Shown here: positions 7,699 through 15,987 of the stretch, one piece after another
How the letters are laid out: every line of letters starts with the position of its first letter
How positions within the stretch are numbered: position 1 is the first letter of the stretch
From: RGIG426 sp045600765
Lineage (GTDB): Bacteria > Bacillota > Clostridia > Oscillospirales > Acutalibacteraceae
DNA: 46,518 nt
Direction of reading: 5' to 3'
Assembly (NCBI GenBank): GCA_045600765.1
Contig: JAZRYM010000053.1
Coordinates: 1 to 46,518, forward strand
Notes under the pieces: generated by a model
What the model saw: the letters and a program-made list of their open reading frames with translations, nothing else
Told to the model about the DNA's origin: nothing
The model's database searches: none
Translations under genes and position numbers: made by a program

Positions 7699-8922
7699 AT
7701 GAACAAGGAAAATATTAAAAAGGTGGTTTTGGCGTATTCGGGCGGTCTTGATACGTCCATCATCATCCCGTGGTTGAAAGAAAACTACAACAACTGCGAA
7801 GTGGTTGCTGTTTCGGGTAACGTCGGTCAGGCGGACGAGCTGGAAGGTCTCGAAGAAAAAGCGCTGAAAACCGGCGCGTCCAAACTGTACGTCCTCGATT
7901 TGACGGAGGAGTACGTGGACGAGTACATCATCCCGACGATGAAAGCGGGTGCCGTGTATGAGGATTATCTGCTCGGTACGTCGACGGCGCGTCCCTGCAT
8001 TGCCAAAGGCCTTGCGGAAATCGCGATTAAAGAAAACGCGGACGCCATCTGCCACGGTTGCACCGGCAAGGGCAACGACCAGGTGCGTTTTGAACTCGCG
8101 CTGAAAGCGTTTGCGCCCGATTTGCCGATTATCGCCCCGTGGCGTGAGTGGGACATCCAGTCGCGCGAGGAGGAGATTGACTACGCCGAGGCGCACAATA
8201 TTCCGCTGAAAATCAACCGTGAAACCAACTATTCCAAAGACAAAAACCTGTGGCACTTGTCCCACGAGGGTCTTGACCTCGAAGACACCGGTAACGAGCC
8301 GTTGTACGACAAAGAGGGTTTCCTCGAAATGGGCGTGTCTCCGATGAAAGCGCCGGACGAGCCGACCTACGTTACCCTTGAATTTGAAAAAGGTGTGCCG
8401 GTCGCGCTGGACGGCGAAAAAATGTCCGCGAAAAATATCATCCTCAAACTCAACGAACTTGGCGGCAAAAACGGTATCGGTCTTATCGACATCGTGGAAA
8501 ACCGCTTGGTCGGTATGAAATGCCGCGGCGTGTATGAGACGCCTGGCGGCACCATTCTTTACAAAGCGCACGAGACGCTCGAAACCATCTGCCTTGACAA
8601 GATGACCTTGCATGAGAAACAACGCCTTTCCATCACCTTTGCGGAACTGGTATACAACGGGCAATGGTTTACGCCGTTGCGCGAGGCGCTGTCCGCGTTT
8701 GTGGACAAAACGCAGGAGCCGGTCACCGGTAAAGTGCGCCTGAAACTGTATAAAGGCAACATCATCAAAGCCGGCGTTTGGAGCCCGTATTCGCTGTATA
8801 GCGACGAGCTTGCGACCTTCGGCGAGAGCGATTACGACCAAAAAGATTCCGCCGGATTTATCAACCTCTACGGTCTGCCGATTAAAGTGCAGGCGGCGGT
8901 CAACAAGAAAAACGGCAAATAA
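7699..8922 (+). CDS. argG: Argininosuccinate synthase
   Basis: ArgG joins citrulline and aspartate with ATP to give argininosuccinate, the penultimate step of arginine synthesis. The 407-residue product opens with KKVVLAYSGGLDTSIIIPW, which holds the N-type ATP-pyrophosphatase loop SGGLDTS, and continues with the conserved GCTGKGNDQVRFE and EGLDLED segments. The start at 7699 is chosen because AGGAG precedes it and it gives the usual family N terminus. Upstream in-frame codons as far as 7582 overlap the promoter at 7627-7655 and cannot be translated from it. argH follows 37 bp downstream in the same operon. Confidence 0.97.
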   Translation: MNKENIKKVVLAYSGGLDTSIIIPWLKENYNNCEVVAVSGNVGQADELEGLEEKALKTGASKLYVLDLTEEYVDEYIIPTMKAGAVYEDYLLGTSTARPCIAKGLAEIAIKENADAICHGCTGKGNDQVRFELALKAFAPDLPIIAPWREWDIQSREEEIDYAEAHNIPLKINRETNYSKDKNLWHLSHEGLDLEDTGNEPLYDKEGFLEMGVSPMKAPDEPTYVTLEFEKGVPVALDGEKMSAKNIILKLNELGGKNGIGLIDIVENRLVGMKCRGVYETPGGTILYKAHETLETICLDKMTLHEKQRLSITFAELVYNGQWFTPLREALSAFVDKTQEPVTGKVRLKLYKGNIIKAGVWSPYSLYSDELATFGESDYDQKDSAGFINLYGLPIKVQAAVNKKNGK

Positions 8923-8959
8923 GCAACACACTTCCAACACACAAAAGCAGGTGAGAACG

Positions 8960-10330
8960 ATGTCAAAAATGTGGGCAGGCAGAACGAGCGGGGAAACGAG
9001 CGCTCTTGCCGATGATTTCAACTCGTCCATTCGGTTCGATTGCCGGATGGCAAAACAAGATATTACCGGCAGTATGGCGCACGCGGCGATGCTCGGTGCG
9101 ACCGGTATTTTGCCGCAGGCGGATGCCGATACGCTCATCGACGGATTGCAGGGCATTCTTGACGATTTGGAGAGCGGCAAACTCGACATCGACCTGTCCT
9201 GCGAGGACATCCATATGTTTGTGGAGCAGGTGCTGACCGAGCGGCTTGGCGACGTGGGCAAAAAATTGCACACCGCGCGTAGCCGGAACGACCAGGTCGC
9301 GCTTGATTTGCGCCTCACTTTGCGGGAGGAAATCGACGAAATTTCCGAAAAAACGACCGCGTTGCTCTCGGCGGTGCTCGACAAGGCAGAGACGTACAAA
9401 GACGCGATTGTCCCCGGTTACACCCACCTGCAACGCGCGCAACCGATTACGTTCGGACACCACTTGCTCGCCTACGCGTCGATGCTTCTGCGCGACCGCG
9501 ACCGTCTCGCCGACTGCAAAAAGCGGGTGAACGTGTCGCCTATCGGCAGTTGCGCCCTTGCGGGAACGACCTTCCCGACCGACCGGCAGTTTGAGGCGAA
9601 ACAGTTAGGATTTGACGGCGTGTGTCTCAATTCCATTGACGGCGTGTCCGACCGCGATTTTGCGGTAGAGCTGATGAGCGCGCTTGCGCTGTTGCAGATG
9701 CACTTGTCCCGCTTCGCGGAGGAGATTGTCCTCTGGTCGAGTTGGGAGTTCAAGTTCGTGGAACTGTCCGATGCGTTTACCACCGGCTCGTCCATTATGC
9801 CGCAAAAGAAAAATTCCGATATGGCGGAATTGGTGCGCGGTAAAACGGGACGGGTGTATGGCGATTTGTTCTCGCTTTTGACGGTGCTGAAAGGCTTGCC
9901 GCTCGCGTATAACAAGGATATGCAGGAGGACAAGGAGTGCGTGTTTGACGCGGTGGATACCGTGAAAATGTGCCTCGACGTGTTCGCCGGTATGGTGGAG
10001 ACGATGACCGTTCTCCCCGATAATATGAAAAAAGCCGCCCAAACCGGCTTTATCAACGCCACCGACTTGGCGGATTACCTCGTCGGAAAGGGACTTCCGT
10101 TCCGCTCGGCATACAAAGTGTCCGGTCAGGTGGTTGCGGAGTGCATCAAGACGGGCGACGTGCTTGAAACCCTGCCGCTTGAAACGTATCGGCGTTTCTG
10201 TGACCAAATTGACGAGGGCGTGTACGATGCGGTGGATTTGAAACATTGCGTTGACCGCCGCAACAGCGAGGGCGGCACGTCCGTTTCCTCGGTAGAAGCG
10301 CAACTCGCCGCGATGAAAGCGTTGCTGTAA
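8960..10330 (+). CDS. argH: Argininosuccinate lyase
   Basis: ArgH splits argininosuccinate into arginine and fumarate. The 456-residue product carries the fumarase/aspartase superfamily signature GSSIMPQKKNSD near residue 275, the MWAGRTSGETSALADDFNSSI N terminus and the HTARSRNDQVALDLRL stretch typical of the enzyme. The ATG at 8960 follows AGGTGAGAACG and gives the standard family start. Longer in-frame extensions run into argG. It is the second gene of the argGH operon and is followed by a strong terminator. Confidence 0.97.
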   Translation: MSKMWAGRTSGETSALADDFNSSIRFDCRMAKQDITGSMAHAAMLGATGILPQADADTLIDGLQGILDDLESGKLDIDLSCEDIHMFVEQVLTERLGDVGKKLHTARSRNDQVALDLRLTLREEIDEISEKTTALLSAVLDKAETYKDAIVPGYTHLQRAQPITFGHHLLAYASMLLRDRDRLADCKKRVNVSPIGSCALAGTTFPTDRQFEAKQLGFDGVCLNSIDGVSDRDFAVELMSALALLQMHLSRFAEEIVLWSSWEFKFVELSDAFTTGSSIMPQKKNSDMAELVRGKTGRVYGDLFSLLTVLKGLPLAYNKDMQEDKECVFDAVDTVKMCLDVFAGMVETMTVLPDNMKKAAQTGFINATDLADYLVGKGLPFRSAYKVSGQVVAECIKTGDVLETLPLETYRRFCDQIDEGVYDAVDLKHCVDRRNSEGGTSVSSVEAQLAAMKALL

Positions 10331-10365
10331 ATGCCGCCTCTGACCATTTCATTAAAAATATTGTT

Positions 10366-10398
10366 AAAAAACGCTCTGTCGATGACAGAGCGTTTTTT
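10366..10398. terminator. Bidirectional intrinsic terminator after argH
   Basis: A 15-bp perfect stem, AAAAAACGCTCTGTC and its complement around a GAT loop, ending in a T-run. The A-run on the other side lets it also serve the convergent minus-strand genes that end at 10417. Confidence 0.92.
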
Positions 10399-10416
10399 CG
10401 TTTGAATTTTTAATTT

Positions 10417-10956
10417 TTATTTCACAAATCCCTGCGCATCGGCGAGAGCGTCCACTTTCACTTTGCATTGTTCGATGAGCGCTTTGCCGAGAGCAATGGT
10501 GCGCCTGTCTTCGCCGCGACCGCAGAGAGAAGCAAACGTTTCGGCGGCTTTGTTTTTGAGGATATTGCCGTCTTCTTGGCAGAGATAATAGAAGGACAAA
10601 CTGCCGTTTTGTTGCAGTTGCTCATAGACGGCGGGTTCGGTCTGTTGCAACACGTCGTAAAACCGCGCAAACGCGGTGCGGGCGACGAGACCGTTCGGAA
10701 GCAGGCGCTGCACCTCAATGTCGGTCGTAAAGAGGAGGAGCAACCACCGCTGCAACAAGAGAGTCTCGTTTTCCGACGGGTGCGCATCGGCGGCTTCCCG
10801 CGCGGCATTAAGCAGCGCTTCGCCGAGGTCGCGGGCGCGGTCTAAGTTGCCGTTTTCCTGCTGTTCTTTGAACAGACGGGTCAGCTCATCGGCGGCATCT
10901 TCGGGCGCAACATATTCGCCGACAATTTTCATATCGCTGTCGTCTTGAATTCGCAT
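10417..10956 (-). CDS. Hypothetical helical protein
   Basis: A 179-residue cytoplasmic protein I do not recognise. It has no signal peptide or membrane segment and is rich in Ala, Leu, Glu and Gln, and long helices are likely throughout (for example residues 24-60 and 75-115), perhaps a TPR-like or helical-bundle fold. The N terminus is acidic (MRIQDDSDMKIVGEYVAPED). AGAAGGT precedes the ATG. It begins 4 bp after the TSCPD gene and both probably depend on the promoter at 11243-11271. The terminator at 10366 closes the unit. Confidence 0.65.
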   Translation of the reverse strand: MRIQDDSDMKIVGEYVAPEDAADELTRLFKEQQENGNLDRARDLGEALLNAAREAADAHPSENETLLLQRWLLLLFTTDIEVQRLLPNGLVARTAFARFYDVLQQTEPAVYEQLQQNGSLSFYYLCQEDGNILKNKAAETFASLCGRGEDRRTIALGKALIEQCKVKVDALADAQGFVK

Positions 10957-10960
10957 ACAA

Positions 10961-11212
10961 TCAACCTTCTTTCAATGCGGCGGCAATCGCCTGTGCCAGT
11001 TGGTCGGGGCAAGAGGTGGCTTTCATTCCGCAACGGATGCCGGAAAGCCGTTTCACCGCTTCGTCGGCAGGTACGCCTTCCAAAAGGCGGGAGATACCCT
11101 GCAAGTTGCCGTTGCAACCGCCCTCAAAGCGGATATTTTTGAGAAGTCCGTTTTCCAAATCAAAACTCACGCTGCGCGAGCAGGTGCCTTGATTGCGGTG
11201 GGTGTAAGTCAT
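10961..11212 (-). CDS. TSCPD domain protein (TIGR03905-like)
   Basis: An 83-residue protein of the small TSCPD family found widely in Clostridia. The family namesake appears as ATSCPDQLAQAI near residue 67, preceded by GGCNGNLQGISRLLEG and a CSRSVSF motif near residue 10. These three cysteine sites resemble the C-terminal cysteine-containing domain of class II ribonucleotide reductases, and they may bind metal, which is inference. The start at 11212 is chosen over one 13 codons upstream because GAGGAAC lies just before it and the upstream extension is rich in Arg/Lys and unlike the family. Confidence 0.8.
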   Translation of the reverse strand: MTYTHRNQGTCSRSVSFDLENGLLKNIRFEGGCNGNLQGISRLLEGVPADEAVKRLSGIRCGMKATSCPDQLAQAIAAALKEG

Positions 11213-11242
11213 AGTTGTTCCTCGTTTCTTTCTTGACATCTT

Positions 11243-11271
11243 AGTATACACGATTTTGTCGGAAAAAGCAA
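11243..11271 (-). promoter_or_regulatory. Promoter for the TSCPD gene and its neighbour
   Basis: On the minus strand TTGCTT (11271-11266) and TATACT (11248-11243) are separated by 17 bp. A weak inverted repeat, GGAAAAA...TTTTTCC at 11261-11281, overlaps the -35 element and may mark the end of radA transcription. Confidence 0.65.
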
Positions 11272-11290
11272 GCGTTTTTCCACGATTTGG

Positions 11291-12652
11291 TTAATCGAGT
11301 GCTTCAAATGCGTCGCGCACCGTTTTTACTCCGATGATTTCGATGTCGGAGCGGGGCGCGAGCCCGTTTAGGTTGTGGTAGGGGAGAAGCACCTTTTTGA
11401 AACCGAGTCGCGCCGCTTCCGTCACGCGCGCGTCCGCTTGCGATACGGAGCGGATTTCGCCCGTCAGTCCCACTTCGCCGAATGCGGCGATTCCCTCAGA
11501 TACGGGCTTGTCTTTGAGTGCCGTGACAAGCGCGAGGGCGACGGGCAGTTCGGCGGCGGGTTCGTTGAGCCACAGTCCGCCGACGACGTTCATATACGCA
11601 TCGAGGTTTGAGAAGAAATAGCCGGCGCGTTTTTCGAGCACCGCCAACAACAGCGCGAGGCGGTTTTGGTCAAAACCGGTGGACATCCGGCGCGGGTTGC
11701 CGAACGCGGTGGGAGAGACAAGCCCTTGCACTTCGGCTAAAATCGGGCGCGAACCCTCCATCGTGCACGCGACACAGATGCCGGACACGTTGACCGGTCG
11801 CCCGGAAAGAAGCGCCATGGACGGGTTTTCTACGCCGACAAGCCCTTTGTCGCGCATTTCAAACAGTCCGATTTCGTCGGTGGCACCGTAGCGGTTTTTC
11901 ACGCAACGAAGCAGACGATAACTGGAATGACGGTCGCCCTCAAAATAGAGCACGCAATCGACGATGTGTTCCATCACTTTCGGGCCGGCAATCGCGCCGT
12001 CTTTATTGACGTGACCGACGATAAACAGCGGAATATCCGCCGCTTTTACCGCGCGCATAAGCGCCGAGGTGCATTCCCGCACCTGGGTGACGCTTCCGGG
12101 CGAGGAGGCGACGGTTTGCAGGCTCATCGTTTGGATAGAGTCGATAATTACGAGGTCGGGATGTTCGGCGTCGATGGCGGCGAGGATGGCATCCACGTCC
12201 GTTTCGCACAAGAGCAGGACGTTTTCGCGGTCAACGCCGAGGCGGTCGGCACGCAGTTTGATTTGGCGGGCGGATTCCTCACCCGAGACGTAGAGAATAC
12301 GCTTGTCCGTGCCGAGCGTTTCGCAAATTTGGAGGAGCAGGGTGGATTTTCCGATGCCGGGGTTGCCGCCGATAAGCATTACGCCGCCGCGGACAATGCC
12401 GCCGCCGAGCACGCGGTCGAGTTCCGAAAGTCCCGTCAAAATGCGCGGGTCTTCGGCGGTGGAAACGTCCCGCAACGGGGTGGGTTTCGCCGCCGCCGTT
12501 ACCGTGCGGGAGGAGGCGGTGGCAGAGGAGGTGACACGCACTTCTTCTTGCACTGTGCCCCACGCGCCGCAGGTGAAACACCGTCCGGCGGGTTTCAGGC
12601 TTTCCGCGCCGCATTCGGAGCAAATATAGACGGTTTTTGTTTTGGGTGCCAT
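11291..12652 (-). CDS. radA: DNA repair protein RadA
   Basis: RadA (Sms) is a RecA-related ATPase that promotes branch migration during recombination. The 453-residue product has an N-terminal zinc finger (CSECG...CFTCG), the Walker A sequence GGNPGIGKST near residue 95, the RadA-specific KNRYG motif (usually KNRFG; here Phe is Tyr) and a C-terminal Lon-protease-like domain with FGEVGLTGEIR. The ATG at 12652 is preferred to a GTG at 12661 because AAAGGA lies about 10 bp before the ATG but directly against the GTG. It lies 47 bp after the CwlD-like gene in the same direction. Confidence 0.95.
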   Translation of the reverse strand: MAPKTKTVYICSECGAESLKPAGRCFTCGAWGTVQEEVRVTSSATASSRTVTAAAKPTPLRDVSTAEDPRILTGLSELDRVLGGGIVRGGVMLIGGNPGIGKSTLLLQICETLGTDKRILYVSGEESARQIKLRADRLGVDRENVLLLCETDVDAILAAIDAEHPDLVIIDSIQTMSLQTVASSPGSVTQVRECTSALMRAVKAADIPLFIVGHVNKDGAIAGPKVMEHIVDCVLYFEGDRHSSYRLLRCVKNRYGATDEIGLFEMRDKGLVGVENPSMALLSGRPVNVSGICVACTMEGSRPILAEVQGLVSPTAFGNPRRMSTGFDQNRLALLLAVLEKRAGYFFSNLDAYMNVVGGLWLNEPAAELPVALALVTALKDKPVSEGIAAFGEVGLTGEIRSVSQADARVTEAARLGFKKVLLPYHNLNGLAPRSDIEIIGVKTVRDAFEALD

Positions 12653-12699
12653 CCGTTTCACATCCTTTTTTGCGAAATGGGCCTAACCGTTTCGGGCGG

Positions 12700-13407
12700 T
12701 TAAGCGAAATAATCCAGGAGACCGCAAAGCAGGGCGAACGCCACCTGCCCGCGGTAAGTTTCGTCTTTCAGCGCCGCGAGTTCGTCGGGGTTGCTTAAAA
12801 ACCCACATTCGGCGAGCACGGCGGGCGTGGTGGTTTTGTAGAGCAAAAACACCTTGTCGCCGCCCGCTTTCAGTTCGCGGTCGTTTTCCGGTTGCAACAG
12901 CGCGGCAAATCGCCCGCGCAGACATTCGGCGAGCACCTTGCTTTCGGGTGCGTTCGCAGAGTAGAAAAACTGGGCGCCGTGGCACGCGCTGTCGCCGAAT
13001 TTGTTTTGGTGAATGGACAAAACGAAGTCGGCGCGGTTGTAAAGCGCAAGTCGCGCGTTCATATCGCTGACTTTGCGTGCGCGCACGGTGTCGCCGCTTC
13101 CGAGCGAGCCATCGCTATCGCGGGTGAGTTCCACCCGATAGCCGCACAGAGTAAGCAAGTCGCGGAGAGCGAGCGTAATGTCTAAATTCAAATCTTTTTC
13201 CGCCGTCAAATCGGGTGCGAGCGCGCCGCCGTCCTCGCCGCCGTGGCCCGCATCCAGCAAAATGAGCGGGCGGGCGTCCATAGAAGCGGTCGATGCGGCG
13301 GGTTGCGTTTTCGGGCGCGTAGCCGAAACGGAAACGAAGAGCAACACGGCACATTCCAGAAACACACCCCAAAAGAGCGCGGTTTTCCATGTAGGTTTCA
13401 CAAACAT
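12700..13407 (-). CDS. N-acetylmuramoyl-L-alanine amidase (CwlD-like)
   Basis: Amidase_3 enzymes cut the bond between muramic acid and the stem peptide of peptidoglycan. The 235-residue product has one N-terminal membrane segment (about residues 8-29) and then the zinc-amidase motifs: LDAGHGGEDGG with the first zinc His, Glu in TAEKDLN, SIHQNKF with the next His, and the catalytic ECGFLSN near the C terminus. The single domain and length match CwlD of spore-formers, which makes muramic lactam in the cortex, but sporulation cannot be confirmed from this window. The start at 13407 is chosen on the ATG; a TTG at 13422 is possible. Confidence 0.85.
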   Translation of the reverse strand: MFVKPTWKTALFWGVFLECAVLLFVSVSATRPKTQPAASTASMDARPLILLDAGHGGEDGGALAPDLTAEKDLNLDITLALRDLLTLCGYRVELTRDSDGSLGSGDTVRARKVSDMNARLALYNRADFVLSIHQNKFGDSACHGAQFFYSANAPESKVLAECLRGRFAALLQPENDRELKAGGDKVFLLYKTTTPAVLAECGFLSNPDELAALKDETYRGQVAFALLCGLLDYFA

Positions 13408-13443
13408 CCCCCCATACCACAACTGTATGGGCGGGACGGGAAA

Positions 13444-14223
13444 TTATGCGCGACGGGATTTTTTCTTCTTCTTTTTCTTACCTTTATAGAGGATTTTGTC
13501 CCGCAACACGATATCTTTTGCGCCGAGGATATAGGCGACGTGGGTGGTTAGCGGTTTCAGCGCCATCAGCGGGAGCAGAGCGAACGGCACCCACCACGCC
13601 ATGGCCGCGCTTGCGGCAGAGGGCATCATCGCGGTGACAACCGGGAACCACGGTGCCATCAGCAGTTTGAACGTGCCGGCAAATTCGGCGTTAAACCAGC
13701 CGAGTTTGCTGAGAATCAGCGCGACCCACGCGATACACAGCGGCAACGTGGCAAACACACCGGCGCGCAAGCCGAATTGTTTGTCGAAGCCGCCGTTTTC
13801 CGTCTCGTTTTGGGCGTTTTTGCGCCCTTGTTCCCACGCGGAGACGTACAGCATCGAGATATACATCCCGAGCATACAGATTTCGGAGAGCACAAAGGAC
13901 AATCCTTTGACGAAACCGGGCATTTCACTGCGAATGGCTTGGCGATAATACATCGATTCGGCGGCGGTGGTGCCGGTGCCCGTTTCGGTGGTCGAGGCGG
14001 CGGCTTCTTCTTCAAGCGTGTCCATCTCGTCAAAATAGTAGTCACCCATATTGGTCAGCGTGCCGTCCGCTTCCTTGTGGAAGACGGTGTAGCCCACTTG
14101 TTTGGTGGCAACCGCCGTGAAAATGAAGCCGAACGAGAGGTACACAATCATACACAGTGCCGCCGCAATCGCGGCACGCAAAAACAGTTTGGTGCCGAAT
14201 TGGGACAGAGTGGTTTTTTGCAT
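13444..14223 (-). CDS. Multi-pass membrane hypothetical protein
   Basis: A 259-residue protein with no family I recognise. Hydrophobic segments lie at about residues 14-38, 104-128, 153-171, 183-203 and 208-226. Between the first two, residues 41-100 form a hydrophilic acidic and Thr-rich loop, probably outside. The C terminus is strongly basic (YKGKKKKKKKSRRA) and should stay in the cytoplasm. GAGGAG precedes the ATG and the gene begins 4 bp after the pseudokinase-like gene, so the two are very likely made together. The A-run encoding the lysines could be prone to slippage or sequencing error, but the frame reads through cleanly. Confidence 0.7.
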   Translation of the reverse strand: MQKTTLSQFGTKLFLRAAIAAALCMIVYLSFGFIFTAVATKQVGYTVFHKEADGTLTNMGDYYFDEMDTLEEEAAASTTETGTGTTAAESMYYRQAIRSEMPGFVKGLSFVLSEICMLGMYISMLYVSAWEQGRKNAQNETENGGFDKQFGLRAGVFATLPLCIAWVALILSKLGWFNAEFAGTFKLLMAPWFPVVTAMMPSAASAAMAWWVPFALLPLMALKPLTTHVAYILGAKDIVLRDKILYKGKKKKKKKSRRA

Positions 14224-14226
14224 GCG

Positions 14227-15924
14227 TTATTCCTCCTCGCCGGTGTCGTCTTCTACCGTCTGTTCGTCCTCGGTGTCGTCACCGTCGTCCGCGGCGGTGT
14301 TGTTGACACGCAAGGTCACTTTGTTGCCGTCTTGCGGTTCGGTGCCGGCATCCGGCCACGTGCCGAACACACAACCCACGTCCACCGACGTGTCGGCGCC
14401 CTCGGTGGTTTCCACGTGGAAACCGAGCGCTTCCAGATACAATTTTGCGTGTTCCGCTTTCCAACCGGTCACGTCCGGTACGGTGGTACGCGCTTTCCCT
14501 GCGCTTAAATAGACGGAAAGGGTGGTGCCGTCCGGCGCAGAAGTGCCGGGAGCGGGGGTTTGAGCCACAATGTTCCCGACGGGGACGGTATCGCTGAACT
14601 GATAGCCGAGCACCACGACGGGGTAATTCTCCGCCATACGCTTACCGTCGGAGATGGGCAGGGCATAGTAGTCCTGCGTGCCGTCGCTGAGATTGGGTAT
14701 GGGCGACAGCGGTTTATCCGCTTTGGTCGCTGTCGGCGCGGCGGTTTCGGTTGCCGTCGGTGCGGTGGTGGAAGCCGGTTGTTCTTTGTTGTTTTTGATG
14801 AAATCGGGCGGCGCATAGCGCAAAACGCCGAAGACTATCGCGCCGAGTGCGAGCAACACGCACAAGAGCACCACCGCTTTTTTCCACGAAAAACGCGGCG
14901 GGATAGGCGCCTCATACAAGCCGGAATTCATCTCTTCCGCCTCTTGCGCGAGCGCGGAGACCACCGTGCCGGTGGACAGACGGTCATACAGCTCGGCGAG
15001 CGTTTGGATACGCAAAGTGGTATCGGGGAGCAGGGCGTCTGCCAGCGTTTCGGAGACGTGTTTCGGCAGCGTGTAGGCGACGTCGGCAGGCAAGAATAAG
15101 TCGTTGCCGTCCGCTTCGCGCTTGGAACCGTCGAGCGGCGGGTTTCCGGTCAACATCCGAAAGAGCGTCGCCGCCACGGCATACACGTCGGCGGGCGCAC
15201 CTACGGTTTTGCTGAGGGTGTACTGTTCGGGCGCGGCGTAGCCGGGAGCGAGTTGCGGAGCAACCCAATCGGTTTCGCGCCGCACTTCGGGCAGGTCAAA
15301 GTCAATCAACCGCAGTTTTCCGCTTTCGTCAACAAGCAGGTTTTGCGGGCAGATGGCGAGGTGATACAGTCCCGCGCTGTGGCAGGAGAGCAAGGAGGAC
15401 ATAAACGGCAACATCAGTTTGCGCGTGTCTGTAAAGGAAAGCCGTCCGCCCTTTTGCACGAGCAGGTCGGACAACGTGTGCGGCTCTAAATATTCCGATA
15501 CGGTGTACGACGTACCGTTTTGCTTAAACAAGTCGTAAACGGGGAGCAGAATCGACACGTCCCGCAACTTGGCAAGGGTGCGCCCTTGCGTGTCAAATTG
15601 ACTGCACAGACGGGCGAAATCGTCGGCGTGTTGCTCTTTCGGGCAAAGCGCGCCCGCTTCGGTGCGCTCACAAAACGTGTCGGGCATAAACTCCCGCAAG
15701 TAGACAGGGCAGTTGTCTACGCGGTCATAGGCGATGTAGCACGCGGTCGTGCCCGAAAAGGACAGCACCCGTCCCACGTGATAGCGTTCGGCAAGTACCG
15801 TTCCCGCCGGCAAATATTCGGGCGGGTTCATACCGTTCGACGGATAACCGCACACGGGACAGACTTCCTCGTCGGTGGAATAGACGTTCATACAGCCAAA
15901 ACAGCGATGTTCGGAAAGCGGCAT
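14227..15924 (-). CDS. Zinc-ribbon, pseudokinase and PASTA membrane protein
   Basis: A 565-residue protein. Residues 8-25 form a zinc ribbon (C-x2-C and C-x2-C). Residues 45-315 are a protein-kinase fold with the APE motif at 231-233 and the activation-loop region APGYAAPEQY. Three catalytic sites are altered: the VAIK lysine position reads LRE (Arg77), the HRD catalytic motif reads HLA (188-190, Asp to Ala), and DFG reads DFD (208-210). It is therefore likely a pseudokinase. One membrane helix lies at 349-369, then a Thr/Pro-rich linker and two PASTA-like repeats (411-475 and 479-540), then an acidic tail. The start at 15924 has a perfect AAGGAGG eight bases upstream; a start at 15945 overlaps that site. 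Confidence 0.85.
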   Translation of the reverse strand: MPLSEHRCFGCMNVYSTDEEVCPVCGYPSNGMNPPEYLPAGTVLAERYHVGRVLSFSGTTACYIAYDRVDNCPVYLREFMPDTFCERTEAGALCPKEQHADDFARLCSQFDTQGRTLAKLRDVSILLPVYDLFKQNGTSYTVSEYLEPHTLSDLLVQKGGRLSFTDTRKLMLPFMSSLLSCHSAGLYHLAICPQNLLVDESGKLRLIDFDLPEVRRETDWVAPQLAPGYAAPEQYTLSKTVGAPADVYAVAATLFRMLTGNPPLDGSKREADGNDLFLPADVAYTLPKHVSETLADALLPDTTLRIQTLAELYDRLSTGTVVSALAQEAEEMNSGLYEAPIPPRFSWKKAVVLLCVLLALGAIVFGVLRYAPPDFIKNNKEQPASTTAPTATETAAPTATKADKPLSPIPNLSDGTQDYYALPISDGKRMAENYPVVVLGYQFSDTVPVGNIVAQTPAPGTSAPDGTTLSVYLSAGKARTTVPDVTGWKAEHAKLYLEALGFHVETTEGADTSVDVGCVFGTWPDAGTEPQDGNKVTLRVNNTAADDGDDTEDEQTVEDDTGEEE

Positions 15925-15987
15925 AAGAAAAGCCTCCTTTTTCATTTACAACAAGAGGGGATGGGCGATAAACGGGAAGGGCGCGTG

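Noticed and set aside
7615..9399. A 594-codon minus-strand frame opposite argG and argH
   Set aside because: It runs across the argG/argH boundary and has no plausible start site or domain. Both plus-strand genes are secure.
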